64,000 bases of DNA from Paenibacillus sp. MZ04-78.2 (GTDB lineage Bacteria; Bacillota; Bacilli; Paenibacillales; NBRC-103111), in the NCBI RefSeq assembly GCF_024213375.1, contig NZ_JANAVJ010000020.1, positions 19,843-83,842 on the forward strand, in the 5' to 3' direction. A model generated the notes under the pieces. The model had not been told where the DNA came from. It worked only from the letters and a program-made list of their open reading frames with translations, and made no database searches. The translations under genes were made by a program, and so were the position numbers. This document shows, piece by piece, positions 51,532-59,659 of this stretch (positions within the stretch are counted from its first letter, which is position 1; each line of letters starts with the position of its first letter).

Positions 51532-52767
51532 ATGGAAAATAGTGTTATGATCGAACACGTACTCTTTCTTATTATATTTATCCTCCTCATCGGTATGATT
51601 TTCGGAAAAGTAGCGAGCTGGCTGAAACTGCCGGATGTCGCTCTTTTTTTGATCGCGGGCGTCGTCGTAGGCCAAGGGCTGCATCTGGTGAATGAGCCGA
51701 GCAGCTCGTTTATGAACCAGTTTATTTTGACGGCCGGATCGGCGCTTATTCTGTTTGACGGCGGACGGAATATAAGGTTGTCGGGGCTTCGCAAAGTATG
51801 GATCACCGTATCGCTGCTCAGTGTACCGGGGGTTCTGATCACCTGCGCCGTCGTTGCTGTTGCCGCGCACTGGCTGCTCGGCATCCCGATGATGTACGCG
51901 GTGCTGCTCGGCGCGATCATCTCTTCGACCGACCCGGCGACGCTCATCCCCGTTTTCAAGCAGGTGCGCATTCGTCCGAAGGTGCGGGAAACGGTCGAAA
52001 GCGAGTCCGCCTTCAACGACGCGACCGGCTCAATCCTGACCTTCTCGGTGCTCGGCGCGATCACAGGCGGACAGGCATTATCGGTTGGCGCTGGCGTGAT
52101 CGGGTTTGTGCAAACGGCCGTGGGCGGTGTTGTCGTCGGCTTGCTCGTTGGACTCGTATTGGTCTATGTCACGGCTCACTTCAAGCTCGGCTGGCTGCGG
52201 GATTATGCGACCATCGCCTTGATCGTCACGGCGCTCGGCGCGTATTGGCTCGGCGACGTGCTGCACGTCAGCGGCTTTATGGCGACCTTCGTGGCCGGTC
52301 TCATCTGGGGCAATCACGATTTGTTCAAGTTGAAGTTGGACGACAAGCTGCACGAAATGGCCCATTTTACCGAAAATATGACGGTGGTTATGCGGATGCT
52401 CATCTTTATTATGCTGGGCAGCCAAGTGAATTTCCGGGTCATTCTCGATCATCTATGGCCGAGTCTTGCCGTCATCGCCGTATTTATGCTGGTCGCCCGC
52501 CCGTTGACGGTGCTGGCCTGCGCGCTTCCGGACCGCAAGGCCGGATGGAAACGCAACGAGATTGTATTCATGTTCTGGGTGCGCGAAACGGGAGTAATCC
52601 CGGCGGCATTATCGGGCATGGTTGTCGGGATGGGCGTGAAGTATGGGGACGTGATCGCATCGGTCACGTTTCTGGCCGTCCTGCTGACCATTCTGCTGCA
52701 GGCCGGAACGACAGCGTATGTCGCCCGAAGGCTCGGATTGGAGGAGAAGGCGGGCGGAGAGACGTGA
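51532..52767 (+). CDS. CPA1-type cation/proton antiporter
   Basis: A 411-residue membrane protein with about twelve helices, of the CPA1 family. The ion-binding motif is SESAFNDATG near residue 163, preceded by ISSTDPATLIP, the unwound helix motif. It exchanges K+ or Na+ for protons. Its place 54 bases downstream of ktrA suggests a balanced potassium uptake/efflux unit, and it may be in the same riboswitch-controlled transcript. GAAGAGG and AGGAGG lie upstream of ATG 51532. It lacks the RCK tail found in CpaA. Confidence 0.85.
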   Translation: MENSVMIEHVLFLIIFILLIGMIFGKVASWLKLPDVALFLIAGVVVGQGLHLVNEPSSSFMNQFILTAGSALILFDGGRNIRLSGLRKVWITVSLLSVPGVLITCAVVAVAAHWLLGIPMMYAVLLGAIISSTDPATLIPVFKQVRIRPKVRETVESESAFNDATGSILTFSVLGAITGGQALSVGAGVIGFVQTAVGGVVVGLLVGLVLVYVTAHFKLGWLRDYATIALIVTALGAYWLGDVLHVSGFMATFVAGLIWGNHDLFKLKLDDKLHEMAHFTENMTVVMRMLIFIMLGSQVNFRVILDHLWPSLAVIAVFMLVARPLTVLACALPDRKAGWKRNEIVFMFWVRETGVIPAALSGMVVGMGVKYGDVIASVTFLAVLLTILLQAGTTAYVARRLGLEEKAGGET

Positions 52768-52787
52768 CGCTTCGTCTCCCCGGCTTT

Positions 52788-53696
52788 TTATAACGTATAT
52801 TCGTCCGACGTATGGTAATGCCGGACCGCTTGATCGATGAAGCGGCGGATGGACGGTTCAAGAACGGCTTCCTCCGTGAACAACAGCGAGGTCGTTCTTT
52901 TCGTTTGTTCCAGCTCGGGGATGAAGCGCACGGTCAGCTCGTTGTCTTCGATCAGATTGCGGCGCAAATACGATTCGGGCAAGAGCGTTGCCGTTTTGCA
53001 GGTGGATACGAGCCGGGTAATCGCTTCGAACGAGTCGATCTCCATTTTGACGTCGGGGTGTACCCCGCAGCGGTGAAACATCTCGTCCATCAAGACGCGG
53101 TACCATGTGCCCCGCGAAAACAAGATCATCGGCAGCTCATGCAAATCTTGAATATTAAGCTCCTCCTTGTCTGCGAACGGATGCCCTTCGGGCAGTACAA
53201 GACAGAGCGGATCGTCGAATAAAGGCACGCAGACGATGGACGGATCTTCAATCATGGAGGCGACGAGACCGATGTCCACGCGTTTCTCTTTGATGAGCGG
53301 CACGATCTCGTGCGTTTTGCCGGTAACGGCCTTGATGTCCGTATTCGGGTATTCGCGCGTATAAATCGTAATCAGGTCGGGCAGCGTCGACTGGAGCGTC
53401 GTCAGGCTTGCTCCGATAACGATGCTCGCGGGTTTGACGTTTGTTTTGAACGCCCGCAGCTTCTCGTGCAGCCGGCGCTCCAGCCGCTTTTGCTCCAGGG
53501 CGAACTCGTAGCATACCTCGCCGGCACGGGTCAACTCCAGCCGTTTGCCTTTACGAACGAAGAGCTGAATGCCGAGATCCTCCTCCAGCCGCATTATTTT
53601 ACGAGACAGCGCGGGCTGGGAGACGTTGAGCAGTTGCGAGGCTTTGTTCAAGCTCTGCTGCTCGACGACGGTGGCAAATACGTCGATAAGCTCCAT
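52788..53696 (-). CDS. LysR-family transcriptional regulator
   Basis: A 302-residue LysR-type regulator. The N-terminal winged helix-turn-helix reads SLNKASQLLNVSQPALSRKI and the effector domain spans about 90-295. It is divergent from sdhCAB across a 260-base region, which is the usual place for a regulator acting on its neighbour, but the true target is unknown. It does not look like CcpC. AAAGGAGGG precedes ATG 53696. Confidence 0.88.
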   Translation of the reverse strand: MELIDVFATVVEQQSLNKASQLLNVSQPALSRKIMRLEEDLGIQLFVRKGKRLELTRAGEVCYEFALEQKRLERRLHEKLRAFKTNVKPASIVIGASLTTLQSTLPDLITIYTREYPNTDIKAVTGKTHEIVPLIKEKRVDIGLVASMIEDPSIVCVPLFDDPLCLVLPEGHPFADKEELNIQDLHELPMILFSRGTWYRVLMDEMFHRCGVHPDVKMEIDSFEAITRLVSTCKTATLLPESYLRRNLIEDNELTVRFIPELEQTKRTTSLLFTEEAVLEPSIRRFIDQAVRHYHTSDEYTL

Positions 53697-53871
53697 AGCG
53701 GGTATCCCTCCTTTTCATATGTTAATAAGTTATAAGCATATATAAAAAATAAGCACTTCCATTATAAGCGATTCAGGAGTAGTATGGAATGTGTCACTTC
53801 TTGTTCACATTTTTTGCCGCAAACGGTATAAAAGCTTGTCGGAACATGGAAAATAGGCATAGCGTTTTTTG

Positions 53872-53900
53872 TTGACGCTCTCAGTACGCGGGAGTACAAT
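53872..53900 (+). promoter_or_regulatory. Promoter of sdhCAB
   Basis: TTGACG (53872-53877) and TACAAT (53895-53900) are separated by 17 bases, about 59 bases before the sdhC start. Confidence 0.75.
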
Positions 53901-53958
53901 GGTAAATGGTTTTGACGAAGCGGTGACAAGCCTTAATTTGAGGGGGGAACGAGTTTCA

Positions 53959-54615
53959 ATGTTTAAAAATTCTTACTTTTCACGGAAGCTGCATTCATTG
54001 CTTGGTGTCATTCCGGTCGGCTTCTTCCTGATCGAGCACCTGCTGACGAACTACAAGGCGTTCAGCGGCGGACATGCGGCTTTTTTGGATCAGGTGTTCT
54101 GGCTGCATGATCTGCCGCTCATGTACTTGCTGGAAATTTTCGGCATCTGGATTCCGCTCGCTTATCACGCGATCTACGGCTTGTACGTTGCTTATACGGC
54201 GCGCAACAACGTATCCAACTACGGCTACTTCCGCAACCAGATGTTTTTCCTGCAGCGTGTAACGGGCGTTATTACGTTCTTGTTCGTGGCGTTCCACTTC
54301 TTCCAAACTCGCCTGCAGATCTCATTCGGCAACGTGGAGCAAGCGGCGATTGGCGTGCACATGCATGGGATCGCTACCAACACCATTTACTTCATTTTGT
54401 ACTGTATTGGCATCGTTGCGGCCGTGTTCCACTTCAGCAACGGCATGTGGTCTTTCCTCGTCAGCTGGGGGATTACCGTGGGGCCGCGCGCGCAGCGAGT
54501 TTCGACTTATGTATGGATGGGCGTGTTCGTGGTGATGACCATCATGTTTATTTTGTCCTTGACGGCATTTATGAATCCGGATTTCAGTCAGCTGCCGAAA
54601 ATGGCGAAAGGTTAA
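53959..54615 (+). CDS. sdhC: Succinate dehydrogenase cytochrome b558 subunit
   Basis: A 218-residue diheme membrane anchor with five helices, of the Bacillus type. Histidines for heme binding are in LIEHLL, AYHAIYG, VAFHFFQ, VHMHGIA and VFHFSNG. It passes electrons from SdhB to menaquinone. GGGGGGAACG precedes ATG 53959. It is the first gene of sdhCAB; an upstream in-frame start is not supported. Confidence 0.93.
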   Translation: MFKNSYFSRKLHSLLGVIPVGFFLIEHLLTNYKAFSGGHAAFLDQVFWLHDLPLMYLLEIFGIWIPLAYHAIYGLYVAYTARNNVSNYGYFRNQMFFLQRVTGVITFLFVAFHFFQTRLQISFGNVEQAAIGVHMHGIATNTIYFILYCIGIVAAVFHFSNGMWSFLVSWGITVGPRAQRVSTYVWMGVFVVMTIMFILSLTAFMNPDFSQLPKMAKG

Positions 54616-54630
54616 GGGGGAGGGACGATC

Positions 54631-56391
54631 ATGGCGAATTCAAAAATCATCGTAGTCGGTGGAGGCTTGGCCGGTTTGATGGCCACCATCAAAGCGGCAG
54701 AGGCCGGAGTTCACGTCGACCTGTTCTCCTTGGTGCCGGTTAAACGTTCTCACTCCGTGTGCGCGCAGGGCGGCATCAATGGAGCGGTGAATACGAAAGG
54801 GGAAGGCGACTCCCCGTGGGAACACTTTGACGATACGGTATACGGCGGAGACTTCCTCGCCAACCAGCCGCCGGTTAAAGCGATGTGCGAAGCGGCGCCG
54901 GGCATCATCCACTTGATGGACCGGATGGGCGTGATGTTCAATCGTACGCCGGAAGGACTGCTCGATTTCCGCCGTTTCGGGGGAACGAAGCATCACCGTA
55001 CGGCGTTTGCCGGAGCGACGACAGGCCAACAGCTGCTGTATGCGCTTGACGAGCAGGTACGCCGCTGGGAAACCGCCGGTCTGGTGAAAAAATACGAGCA
55101 TTGGGAGTTCATGGGCGCGGTGCTGGACGACGACGGCGTATGCCGCGGCATTGCCGGACAAGACCTGCGCAGCATGGAAGTCAATACGTTCAAGGCCGAT
55201 GCGGTTATTTTGGCGACAGGCGGCCCGGGGATTATCTTCGGTAAAACGACGAACTCGGTTATCAATACGGGTACGGCAGCCAGCGCGGTGTATCAGCAAG
55301 GCGTTTATTACGCGAACGGCGAGTTCATTCAGATTCACCCGACGGCGATTCCGGGCGACGACAAGCTGCGTCTCATGTCCGAATCCGCGCGGGGCGAAGG
55401 CGGACGTGTATGGACCTATAAAGACGGCAAGCCGTGGTACTTCCTTGAAGAAAAATATCCGGCTTACGGAAACCTGGTACCGCGCGATATCGCGACGCGG
55501 GAAATTTTCTCTGTCTGCGTCGATATGAAGCTCGGCGTGAACGGCGAGAACATGGTGTATCTCGACCTGTCGCACAAAGATCCGAAAGAGCTTGACGTCA
55601 AGCTCGGCGGGATCATTGAAATCTATGAGAAATTCATGGGCGACGATCCGCGCAAAATTCCAATGAAGATTTTCCCTGCCGTGCACTACTCGATGGGCGG
55701 CATGTGGGTTGACTATAACCAAATGACGAATATTCCGGGGCTGTTCGCCTGTGGCGAGTGCGAGTACCAGTATCATGGCGCCAACCGTCTGGGTGCGAAC
55801 TCGCTGCTTTCCGCGATCTACGGCGGCATGATCACCGGTCCGAAGGCTATTGAATATATCAAAGGCTTGGATAAGCATGCCGAAGACGTTTCGTCGACGG
55901 TTTACGATCGTTCTCAAAAACAGCACACGGACCAATACGAAAGCATCTTGAACATGAACGGCACCGAGAATGCTTACGTGCTGCACAAAGAGCTGGGTGA
56001 GTGGATGACGAACAACATGACGGTTGTTCGCTACAACAAGCAGCTCCAACAAACGCTCGACAAAATCAACGAGCTGAAGCAGCGATACAAAAACATCAAT
56101 ATCAACGACTCAGCCCGTTTCAACAACCCGGGTGTAGCATTTACCCGCCAGCTGTGGAACATGCTTGAGCTGTCCCACGCGATGACGCTCGGCGCTTTGC
56201 TTCGCGACGAAAGCCGCGGCGCGCACTACAAGCCGGAGTTCCCGGAACGTAACGACGAGAAGTTCCTGAAAACGACGAAGGCCAAATGGACTCCGGACGG
56301 TCCGCGAATCGATTGGGAAGAAGTCGACGTATCCCTGATTGAGCCGAGAAAGCGTGACTACACGACCGAAAAGAAGAAGGGAGGTCATTAA
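54631..56391 (+). CDS. sdhA: Succinate dehydrogenase flavoprotein subunit
   Basis: A 586-residue flavoprotein that oxidises succinate to fumarate. FAD motif VVGGGLAGLMATIKAAEAG at the N-terminus and the covalent FAD histidine H41 in RSHSVCAQGG. Substrate-site residues lie in HPTAIPGDDKLRLMSES and in HYSMGGMWVDYNQMT. Length matches Bacillus SdhA. It follows sdhC by 15 bases and overlaps nothing; sdhB starts two bases after its stop. Confidence 0.95.
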   Translation: MANSKIIVVGGGLAGLMATIKAAEAGVHVDLFSLVPVKRSHSVCAQGGINGAVNTKGEGDSPWEHFDDTVYGGDFLANQPPVKAMCEAAPGIIHLMDRMGVMFNRTPEGLLDFRRFGGTKHHRTAFAGATTGQQLLYALDEQVRRWETAGLVKKYEHWEFMGAVLDDDGVCRGIAGQDLRSMEVNTFKADAVILATGGPGIIFGKTTNSVINTGTAASAVYQQGVYYANGEFIQIHPTAIPGDDKLRLMSESARGEGGRVWTYKDGKPWYFLEEKYPAYGNLVPRDIATREIFSVCVDMKLGVNGENMVYLDLSHKDPKELDVKLGGIIEIYEKFMGDDPRKIPMKIFPAVHYSMGGMWVDYNQMTNIPGLFACGECEYQYHGANRLGANSLLSAIYGGMITGPKAIEYIKGLDKHAEDVSSTVYDRSQKQHTDQYESILNMNGTENAYVLHKELGEWMTNNMTVVRYNKQLQQTLDKINELKQRYKNININDSARFNNPGVAFTRQLWNMLELSHAMTLGALLRDESRGAHYKPEFPERNDEKFLKTTKAKWTPDGPRIDWEEVDVSLIEPRKRDYTTEKKKGGH

Positions 56392-56393
56392 TC

Positions 56394-57161
56394 ATGGCCG
56401 AAGCAACTGCAGCAGCGAATAAAAAGGTCAAGTTCATCGTAACGCGTCAGGATTCGGCAGAAAGCAATCCGTACACGGAAGAGTTCGAAGTTCCTTACCG
56501 TCCGAATATGAACGTGATCAGCGCGTTGATGGAGATTCAGCGGAATCCGATGAACGCGAGCGGCAATAAGACGACACCGGTCTGCTGGGAATCGAACTGT
56601 CTGGAAGAAGTCTGCGGCGCTTGCTCGATGGTCATTAATGGCAAGCCGCGGCAAGCTTGCTCCGCGCTCGTCGACAAGCTGGAGCAGCCGATTCGCATCG
56701 CGCCAATGTCGACATTCCCGGTTGTCCGCGACCTGGTCATTAACCGCGAGCGCATGTTTGCCGCTCTGAAGAAGGTTAAAGCATGGATTCCGATCGATGG
56801 TACGTATGATCTCGGTCCGGGACCACGGATGGCCGAATCCAAGCGCCAATGGGCCTATGAGCTGTCCAAATGCATGACCTGCGGCGTGTGTCTTGAGTCC
56901 TGTCCGAACGTGAACGACAAAACGACGTTTATCGGTCCGGCGGCCGTCTCGCAAGTGCGCTTGTTTAACGCGCATCCGACGGGCGAGATGAACTCTCACG
57001 AGCGTCTGGAAGCTTTGATGGAAGACGGCGGCATCGAAGGCTGCGGCAACTCGCAGAACTGCGTGCGTTCCTGCCCGAAAGGCATCCCGCTCACCACATC
57101 CATCGCGGCGATGAACCTCGATACGACGAAGCATTTATTCAAGAAATGGCTAAGCGTGTAA
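56394..57161 (+). CDS. sdhB: Succinate dehydrogenase iron-sulfur subunit
   Basis: A 255-residue subunit with three clusters. The [2Fe-2S] ligands are C69, C74, C77 and C89 in the NCLEEVCGACSMV region, and the [4Fe-4S] and [3Fe-4S] ligands are in CMTCGVCLESCP and NCVRSCPK. It passes electrons from SdhA to SdhC. It starts two bases after the sdhA stop and ends the operon at a strong terminator. Confidence 0.95.
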   Translation: MAEATAAANKKVKFIVTRQDSAESNPYTEEFEVPYRPNMNVISALMEIQRNPMNASGNKTTPVCWESNCLEEVCGACSMVINGKPRQACSALVDKLEQPIRIAPMSTFPVVRDLVINRERMFAALKKVKAWIPIDGTYDLGPGPRMAESKRQWAYELSKCMTCGVCLESCPNVNDKTTFIGPAAVSQVRLFNAHPTGEMNSHERLEALMEDGGIEGCGNSQNCVRSCPKGIPLTTSIAAMNLDTTKHLFKKWLSV

Positions 57162-57175
57162 TCATATTAATCGTA

Positions 57176-57216
57176 AAATTCTCCCTTGCTGTAATCGCAG
57201 GGGAGAATTTTTTTGT
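57176..57216 (+). terminator. Terminator of sdhCAB
   Basis: AAAATTCTCCC (57176-57186) pairs with GGGGAGAATTTT (from 57201), followed by a run of T residues. Confidence 0.85.
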
Positions 57217-57255
57217 TTGAGAATAGGCATTTTAGATCACCTTTTCCAATTTATG

Positions 57256-57302
57256 ACCTTGTCGAAATTTGTAAATGGAAGTATATTAAGACAAGGTATA
57301 AT
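57256..57302 (+). promoter_or_regulatory. Promoter of the agr-like module with flanking inverted repeat
   Basis: TATAAT at 57297-57302 has no good -35 (AATGGA at 17 bases). ACCTTGTC (57256-57263) and GACAAGGT (57290-57297) form a perfect 8-bp inverted repeat around the -35 position. A weak -35 with an adjacent repeat suits an activator such as a LytTR protein. Confidence 0.5.
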
Positions 57303-57345
57303 CGGGAAAATATGTTAAGATAGCGATTGTGGGAGTGCGGTTGCA

Positions 57346-57996
57346 TTGGTCGATTTTATATTGTTCATGGTCTTTTCGATAATGGAAACCTCGATGATGT
57401 ATTATTTGATGTTCCGTTTGTTCAAGTTCGATATGTACCCGGTTTCGATTGTATTTGCGAGTGCGGTAGCGTCGTTTTTTTCGTATACGATACGAAATGT
57501 ATATGAGATTCAATCTGTAGATATTCCCGTGCAAATTTTTCTTATGTTTATGTTTGTCTGGCTGTTATTTAGAACGCATTTTTTCTATGCGGCCATTATG
57601 ACATGTACGGTTTATGTCGGCTATTTTATATTGCAAATTGCATATTATTTTCTTTTAAATGGAATCGGTCTTTTTGACTCGCGTTTACCGATCCCAAGCG
57701 CCATCGGAACGTACTTGCTTCAAATTGCCACGGCATCTACCGCTTTATTATTGGGGTTATGGATCAAGAGAAACCGCAAGGGATTCGACTTTGTTCCGCA
57801 CTCCCAATATGAAGTAGTTAAGATGAACAAAATTAATATTGCCTTTCTTGGTTTAAGTTTATTATCTGTTTCCCTGATGTCACTCCTATATCTAACGAAT
57901 CAAATTATTCAGCTTTTTTATTTACCTCTTGCTTTAGTTCTTATCATGTACTTCATCTTATATTTTGCATACAAAAAGGATCGCTCCGATGATTAA
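57346..57996 (+). CDS. AgrC-like membrane sensor without a kinase domain
   Basis: A 216-residue protein with six or seven membrane helices and only a short charged tail (YKKDRSDD). The helix pattern and segments such as LFRTHFFYAAIMTCTVYVGY resemble the N-terminal peptide-sensing part of AgrC-type kinases, but the HisKA/HATPase part is absent. No other frame continues it, so it is not a simple frameshift. TTG 57346 follows GGGAGTG. It overlaps the AgrB start by eight bases. The resemblance is by pattern only. Confidence 0.55.
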   Translation: MVDFILFMVFSIMETSMMYYLMFRLFKFDMYPVSIVFASAVASFFSYTIRNVYEIQSVDIPVQIFLMFMFVWLLFRTHFFYAAIMTCTVYVGYFILQIAYYFLLNGIGLFDSRLPIPSAIGTYLLQIATASTALLLGLWIKRNRKGFDFVPHSQYEVVKMNKINIAFLGLSLLSVSLMSLLYLTNQIIQLFYLPLALVLIMYFILYFAYKKDRSDD

Positions 57997-58510
57997 AGGG
58001 CCGTCACGAGCTATCGCAGCTTGGCTAAAAAATGCCAATCCAGAGGAAACCGTCAGCATTGAAGTCATGGAGTACGCCTTACGTATTTTAATTAACATTT
58101 CATTGATTATTATCATCTCGTTAGGTATCGGACATAGCACGGGGAAATACGGTGAAACGGCTTTGGCTTTATTTACTTTTATTTTGTTAAGATTTTTTTC
58201 AGGAGGTATCCACCTCCGATCCAGTTTAGGATGTATAACGACAACCGTTGTATTGTGTTCAATAATTCCGCACCTTCCAGTATTGAGTAAGTCAGAAATG
58301 TTGATATTTACTTTCATTTGTATTTTATTGTTGTTGTTGTTTGCACCTCAAGTGGATAGTGAGGCCGGTTTCAAACCTAAAGTGAAACCTTTATTTAAAA
58401 TCATATCGATTTGCATTGTGAGCTCGAATTTAATATTATGCTCCTCGATTATCGCAGTCACTTTTCTAATACAGTGTTTGACCCTCATTCCTTTAAAAGG
58501 AGATAAATAA
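57989..58510 (+). CDS. agrB: AgrB-like peptide-processing membrane protease
   Basis: A 173-residue membrane endopeptidase of the AgrB family, which cleaves the AgrD propeptide and closes the ring of the signal peptide. The catalytic motif is RFFSGGIHLRSSLGC, giving H75 and C82, spaced like S. aureus AgrB H77 and C84. It has five or six helices. It overlaps the upstream sensor gene and is followed three bases later by the peptide gene. The AT-rich codon use differs from sdhCAB. Confidence 0.85.
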   Translation: MIKGPSRAIAAWLKNANPEETVSIEVMEYALRILINISLIIIISLGIGHSTGKYGETALALFTFILLRFFSGGIHLRSSLGCITTTVVLCSIIPHLPVLSKSEMLIFTFICILLLLLFAPQVDSEAGFKPKVKPLFKIISICIVSSNLILCSSIIAVTFLIQCLTLIPLKGDK

Positions 58511-58512
58511 GT

Positions 58513-58644
58513 ATGAAGAAACTGATAGCCAAATGGGTTTCCATTATATTATCTGCTTGTGCTATGCTTTTCGCCGTTACTTTGAAGCCTGTTTTGTTCA
58601 GTCCCAAAGTCCCAAAAGAATTGATGGACAAAAATAAGGTTTAG
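58513..58644 (+). CDS. agrD: AgrD-like signal peptide precursor (43 aa)
   Basis: A 43-residue peptide directly behind agrB. It has a basic N-terminus and amphipathic/hydrophobic helix (MKKLIAKWVSIILSACAMLF) and an acidic-basic tail with SPKVPKELMDK. The tail aligns with the DEVEVPKEL tail of S. aureus AgrD. In that alignment the signal core is VTLKPVLF, and the ring cysteine position is lysine; the only cysteine, C16, lies in the helix. AAAAGGAG within the agrB end serves as its ribosome binding site. Confidence 0.7.
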   Translation: MKKLIAKWVSIILSACAMLFAVTLKPVLFSPKVPKELMDKNKV

Positions 58645-58662
58645 TTTGGAGTTGGGTTTACA

Positions 58663-58998
58663 ATGCGAGTGCTTCGGGAGGACGGTTCGGGTTACGAACT
58701 TGACGACGATGAGATCATTTTTTTCACCACTCATAATAATGTCATCAGCGTACATACCCGCACTGAACAGTATATCGTTCCGACGACGCTCGACCAACTG
58801 AGCAAAGCGTATCAAGATTTGTCGTTCGATAAGGTGGATCGATCTTATAGCGTAAGAATGGACCGGATCGAAGGTTATCATGCCGTTCGTAAGGCGGTTT
58901 TTTTTGAGGAAGAAACGACGGAGAACTCAAAATTCGCTCCCGTTTCCGAGCCTAATATGAAAAAAGTATTAAAGCACTTGAGCAAGAAAAAAGACTAA
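58663..58998 (+). CDS. Stand-alone LytTR-type DNA-binding protein A
   Basis: A 111-residue protein with a LytTR-like pattern and no receiver domain: DEIIFFTTHNNVISVHT strands, a central helix TTLDQLSKAYQDL, and SFDKVDRSYSVRMDRIEG, matching the LytTR R-S/N region. LytTR proteins bind promoter repeats, as AgrA does. It lies 18 bases after agrD and is in the same transcript. GGAG precedes ATG 58663. How it would sense the peptide signal is unclear. Confidence 0.7.
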   Translation: MRVLREDGSGYELDDDEIIFFTTHNNVISVHTRTEQYIVPTTLDQLSKAYQDLSFDKVDRSYSVRMDRIEGYHAVRKAVFFEEETTENSKFAPVSEPNMKKVLKHLSKKKD

Positions 58999-59020
58999 CC
59001 TTGAAAGGTTAGTCTTTTTT
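58987..59020. terminator. Bidirectional terminator between the two LytTR genes
   Basis: AAAAAAGACTAACC pairs with GGTTAGTCTTTTTT around TTGAAA. It overlaps the ends of both convergent genes. Confidence 0.85.
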
Positions 59021-59410
59021 CGGCAGCGCTCCGGGGATCGATTGACATCGGTTATGGTTGATGCGCTGGTGAACGAGGTCTTGCAGCAGATGCATGAACA
59101 TCCAACTGATGGAAGCGAACTTGCTTTGTTCTGTTGGGAAATCGTCAAAGTAGGCCTTCAAATGGTGTCCTACCCCCTTGACCTTGGACATGTTCACGAC
59201 GTTGGAGCCATCGAGCTGCCAGAAGTCCTCGATATGATTTTCCAGATCGTCCAAATCCGCGATAGCCCGGTATTCTCCGTGCAAGGTATGGAAAATAAGT
59301 TTTCCGGACTTATCCTTTTCGGTATAAAGAACATCGCTGTGGAGATCAATAACGGCAAGTCTGCTTTCTCCTGTTGGCAAAGTTTGAATAACCGACATGG
59401 GCGATTTCAT
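59009..59410 (-). CDS. Stand-alone LytTR-type protein B
   Basis: A 133-residue protein, convergent with LytTR A and sharing its terminator. The domain is also LytTR-like: AVIDLHSDVLYTEKDKSGKL, FHTLHGEYRAIADLDDLENH, and SNVVNMSKVKGVGHHLKAYF. It has an additional C-terminal helix and a basic tail. AAGGAGAGCC precedes ATG 59410. A TACTAAA/TTTAGTA repeat in its 5' region may be its own operator. The match is weaker than for LytTR A. Confidence 0.6.
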   Translation of the reverse strand: MKSPMSVIQTLPTGESRLAVIDLHSDVLYTEKDKSGKLIFHTLHGEYRAIADLDDLENHIEDFWQLDGSNVVNMSKVKGVGHHLKAYFDDFPTEQSKFASISWMFMHLLQDLVHQRINHNRCQSIPGALPKKD

Positions 59411-59480
59411 GGAGGCTCTCCTTTTGTGTGCTTTTTAACAAAACAATGAATCCTAAATAATGGTTTGACATGGAATTGTT

Positions 59481-59508
59481 TACTAAAAAGGATAACATAT
59501 ATTTAGTA
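59481..59508 (-). promoter_or_regulatory. Inverted repeat upstream of LytTR B
   Basis: TACTAAA (59481-59487) and TTTAGTA (59502-59508) are a perfect inverted repeat with a 14-base spacer, about 70 bases ahead of the LytTR B start. Confidence 0.35.
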
Positions 59509-59543
59509 CTTTTTTTATATTGGTTTAAAATTTAAATCATCTA

Positions 59544-59634
59544 TTGACAAAATAAGCCAGAGCTATCTATAAAATTCCGTTGACGAATCGGTAGGATAGA
59601 AGGTAAAATAGACATTAATTTAAACGTTTAAATT
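59544..59634 (+). promoter_or_regulatory. Promoter and LacI-type operator of the LacI/GH88 operon
   Basis: TTGACA (59544-59549) and TATAAA (59568-59573) are 18 bases apart. AATTTAAACGTTTAAATT (59617-59634) is a perfect palindrome with the central CG typical of LacI-family operators, located about 40 bases after the expected start, so it could act as a roadblock. Confidence 0.72.
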
Positions 59635-59659
59635 ATATTGAAGAATTGGAGTGCCGCTT

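Noticed and set aside
54640..56052. 470-codon frame opposite sdhA
   Set aside because: sdhA is certain; the antisense frame is a codon-bias shadow.
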